Source: Agromyces protaetiae
Lineage (GTDB): Bacteria > Actinomycetota > Actinomycetes > Actinomycetales > Microbacteriaceae
NCBI RefSeq assembly: GCF_030866785.1
Contig: NZ_CP133018.1
Location: 1,426,001 to 1,490,000 of the forward strand
DNA: 64,000 bases
Reading direction: 5' to 3'
Positions within the stretch are counted from its first letter, which is position 1. Each line of letters begins with the position of its first letter. Below the pieces are notes generated by a model. The model was given only the letters and a program-made list of their open reading frames with translations. It was not told where the DNA came from and did no database searches. Below, piece by piece: positions 62,229 to 64,000 of the stretch. Position numbers and translations under genes: made by a program.

Positions 62229-63248
62229 ATGGAGCAGGCTGAGCGGGGCGCGCACACGACCGACGGTGCGGAGGACGACACGCTCGCCACCCGGGGCGAG
62301 AGCGCGGCGCTTTCCCGCATCATCCCGCGGCTGACGCCCTCCGGCGTCGCGCTCGTCGGACCCGGCGACGACGCCGCCGTGCTCGCCGCCGCCGACGGCC
62401 GGTACGTCGTCACGACCGACCTCATGGTGCACGGGCCGGACTTCCGGCTCGCATGGTCGACCCCCTACGAGCTCGGCTGGAAGGCCGCCGCGACCAATCT
62501 CACCGACGTCGCTGCGATGGGCGCCCGCCCGACCGCGCTCGTCGTGGCCATCGCGGCGCCGCCCCACACCGGCGTCGGTGTGCTCGAGGGCATCGCCGAC
62601 GGACTGCGTGAGGCGCTCGCCGAGCTCGCCCCGGGCGCGGGTGTCGTCGGCGGCGACCTCTCGGTCTCGTCGGTGCTCACGATCGCCGTGACCGCCTTCG
62701 GCGATCTCGAGGGTCGGCCGCCCGTGCTCCGGTCAGGTGCCCGGCCGGGCGACGTCATCGCGCACGCGGGCGCGCGCGGCGATGCGGCCCGCGGGCTCGC
62801 GGTGCTGTTCGAGCACGCGACGGATGCGTCGGGCGAGCCCGACGCGACCGCGACCGCGCGGGTTCGTGCGGAGCATCCGGATCTCGTCGCGGCCCAGCTC
62901 GCCCCCGTCCCGCCGGTGTCTGCGGGTGTGGTCGCGGCGATCGCGGGCGCGACCGCCATGCTCGACGTCTCCGACGGACTCGCACGCGACGCGCTGCGGA
63001 TCGCTCGCGCGAGCGGGGTCGACCTCGACTTCGCATCCGAGCGTCTCGGACCCGATCCGCGGATCGCGCTCGCGGGAGCGGAGGATCACGGGCTCCTCGC
63101 GACGTTCCCGGACGGTGCCGCGATCCCTGCGCCGTTCGAGCCCGTGGGCCGCGTGCTCGCCGGCGACGGGGTCGTGCGCATCGACGGCGAGGTGGCCGGC
63201 GCGGGCGGCTGGGACCCCTATGCGGGCTGGGACGGCCGCGCGGGCTGA
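62229..63248 (+). CDS. thiL: Thiamine-monophosphate kinase
   Basis: The 339-residue enzyme phosphorylates thiamine monophosphate to the active cofactor thiamine diphosphate. GPGDDAAVL, VVTTDLMVHGPDFRLAW, LGWKAAATNLTDVAAMGARP and LDVSDGLARDALRI are ThiL signatures carrying the metal-binding aspartates. The start is supported by the -10 box seven bases upstream. Confidence 0.94.
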   Translation: MEQAERGAHTTDGAEDDTLATRGESAALSRIIPRLTPSGVALVGPGDDAAVLAAADGRYVVTTDLMVHGPDFRLAWSTPYELGWKAAATNLTDVAAMGARPTALVVAIAAPPHTGVGVLEGIADGLREALAELAPGAGVVGGDLSVSSVLTIAVTAFGDLEGRPPVLRSGARPGDVIAHAGARGDAARGLAVLFEHATDASGEPDATATARVRAEHPDLVAAQLAPVPPVSAGVVAAIAGATAMLDVSDGLARDALRIARASGVDLDFASERLGPDPRIALAGAEDHGLLATFPDGAAIPAPFEPVGRVLAGDGVVRIDGEVAGAGGWDPYAGWDGRAG

Positions 63249-63261
63249 TGCCCGGCGCGGG

Positions 63262-63843
63262 TCACCGCTCGGTCGTGCGCGCCCACCAGAGCGCGGTCTC
63301 GCCGTAGTCGCGGCGACGGTCGCGTTCGACAGCGTCGGGCCAGCTCGGCTCGGGCGATCGCGAGCTGCGCTCGACGAGCACGGTCGCGCCCGGTTCGAGG
63401 CGGGGGACGACCAGTTCGAGCACGCGCGTGAGCTCGCCCTCGGTGAGGTCGTAGGGCGGGTCGATGAACACGACGTCGGCCGTGAACACGGCCGTCTCGA
63501 GGTACGCGGCCACGGCCTGCGCGGCCACCCGGATGCGCGGTGTGACGCCCGTCGCGGCGCTCTTCGCCGCGCGCTCGATCGCCTGCGCGTTGCGCCGGCA
63601 CACCTCGGCGGCGGGCTTCGCACGTTCGACCAGCACGACCTCGCTCGCACCGCGGCTGGCCGCCTCGAGCCCGAGTGCGCCGGAGCCTGCGTACAGGTCG
63701 AGCACAGCCGCACCGGTGAGCTCGTCGCGCGCCTCGAGCGCGGAGAAGATGGCCTCGCGCACGCGGTCGCTCGTCGGGCGGGTCCCACTGCGCGGCACGT
63801 GCAGGGTGAGCGAGCCGGCGAATCCGGCGATGATACGCGTCAT
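63262..63843 (-). CDS. rsmD: 16S rRNA (guanine966-N2)-methyltransferase
   Basis: The 193-residue SAM-dependent enzyme modifies G966 of 16S rRNA in the 30S subunit. RIIAGFAGSLTLHVP and TRPTSDRVREAIFSAL at the N-terminus, the SAM loop LDLYAGSGALGLEAASRGA and the catalytic DPPYDL are diagnostic. TAGGCT lies nine bases before the ATG on the minus strand. It converges on thiL with a 13-bp gap. Confidence 0.95.
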   Translation of the reverse strand: MTRIIAGFAGSLTLHVPRSGTRPTSDRVREAIFSALEARDELTGAAVLDLYAGSGALGLEAASRGASEVVLVERAKPAAEVCRRNAQAIERAAKSAATGVTPRIRVAAQAVAAYLETAVFTADVVFIDPPYDLTEGELTRVLELVVPRLEPGATVLVERSSRSPEPSWPDAVERDRRRDYGETALWWARTTER

Positions 63844-63889
63844 GTCGTCGGCAGCCTACCGTCTGGCGCGCAGCTGTCATGATGGAAGG

Positions 63890-64000
63890 GTGGATGACTC
63901 GACCGACGCCGCGCCCGCCGAACCGGCCCGCCACCGGGTGCGCGAGGAGCAGTACGCCATCGACCGGCTCTGGGACTTCTCGGATCCGGCCCTGAGCGAG
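63890..64000 (+). CDS. Start of an unidentified gene (truncated by window end)
   Basis: The first 37 codons begin with GTG at 63890, six bases after CATGAT. The product starts with an acidic stretch, then RVREEQYAIDRLWDFSDPALSE. The LWDFxDPAxSE segment recalls the N-terminus of some actinobacterial tetratricopeptide-repeat proteins, but too little is visible to be sure. Confidence 0.5.
   Translation, partial: MDDSTDAAPAEPARHRVREEQYAIDRLWDFSDPALSE

Overview
The window is a chromosomal segment of a very GC-rich actinobacterium, most likely a member of the Microbacteriaceae (Agromyces/Microbacterium-like). This rests on base composition (about 70% GC by eye), the conserved order leuC-leuD-murA-plsC-gpsA-ddl-DUF3515-thiL, small actinobacterial families (DUF6458, DUF3515), and many genes whose start codon follows an xAnnnT -10 box by only 6-7 nt (leaderless genes). 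No phage, plasmid, CRISPR or complete insertion sequence was seen.

Layout. 1-11444 is mostly branched-chain amino acid and serine synthesis: end of ilvB, ilvN, ilvC, serA, leuB and ilvE. Interspersed are a MerB-like protein, two small membrane proteins, a divergent TetR/MFS efflux pair with its operator, a secreted protein and a FAH-family hydrolase. 11463-16131 holds a class V aminotransferase, gltX, tRNA-Gln(CUG), an MNT antitoxin with a decayed HEPN toxin next to the tRNA, and a HAD phosphatase. 16276-23644 is a surface and secreted block: a polysaccharide deacetylase with four Ig-like repeats, a TetR/glycosyltransferase pair, and an S8/S53-like protease with an LAxTG wall-sorting tail. 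lspA follows. 24367-31998 is an overlapping minus-strand operon (peptide-type ABC transporter plus flavin monooxygenase) with a divergent FMN reductase, together looking like a two-component oxygenase system that imports its own substrate. 32066-39136 carries a cytochrome b-like protein, a class A PBP, an MBL hydrolase, a lipid kinase, tRNA-Glu(CUC), a YqhA protein and TerC.

39283-54562 is the most striking unit: PP2C phosphatase, FHA protein, transmembrane Ser/Thr kinase, a second FHA protein, a 1787-residue membrane-anchored protein with about eleven Ig/cadherin-like repeats, a MoxR ATPase, a DUF58 protein, a transglutaminase-fold membrane protein that has lost all three catalytic residues, and a third FHA protein. 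All are on one strand and mostly overlap, suggesting a phospho-regulated envelope assembly or sensing complex.

54612-64000 begins with a leucine-rich leader peptide and hairpin that probably attenuate leuCD. It continues with murA, plsC, gpsA and ddl, a repeat-rich convergent intergenic region, a DUF3515 lipoprotein, thiL, rsmD and the start of another gene.

The most novel non-coding signal is a 78-85 bp palindromic element present three times (near 1.7 kb and twice near 61.4 kb), each copy lying between convergent genes and next to a short tandem repeat. All statements come from reading the sequence and remembered family knowledge; no database search was run.
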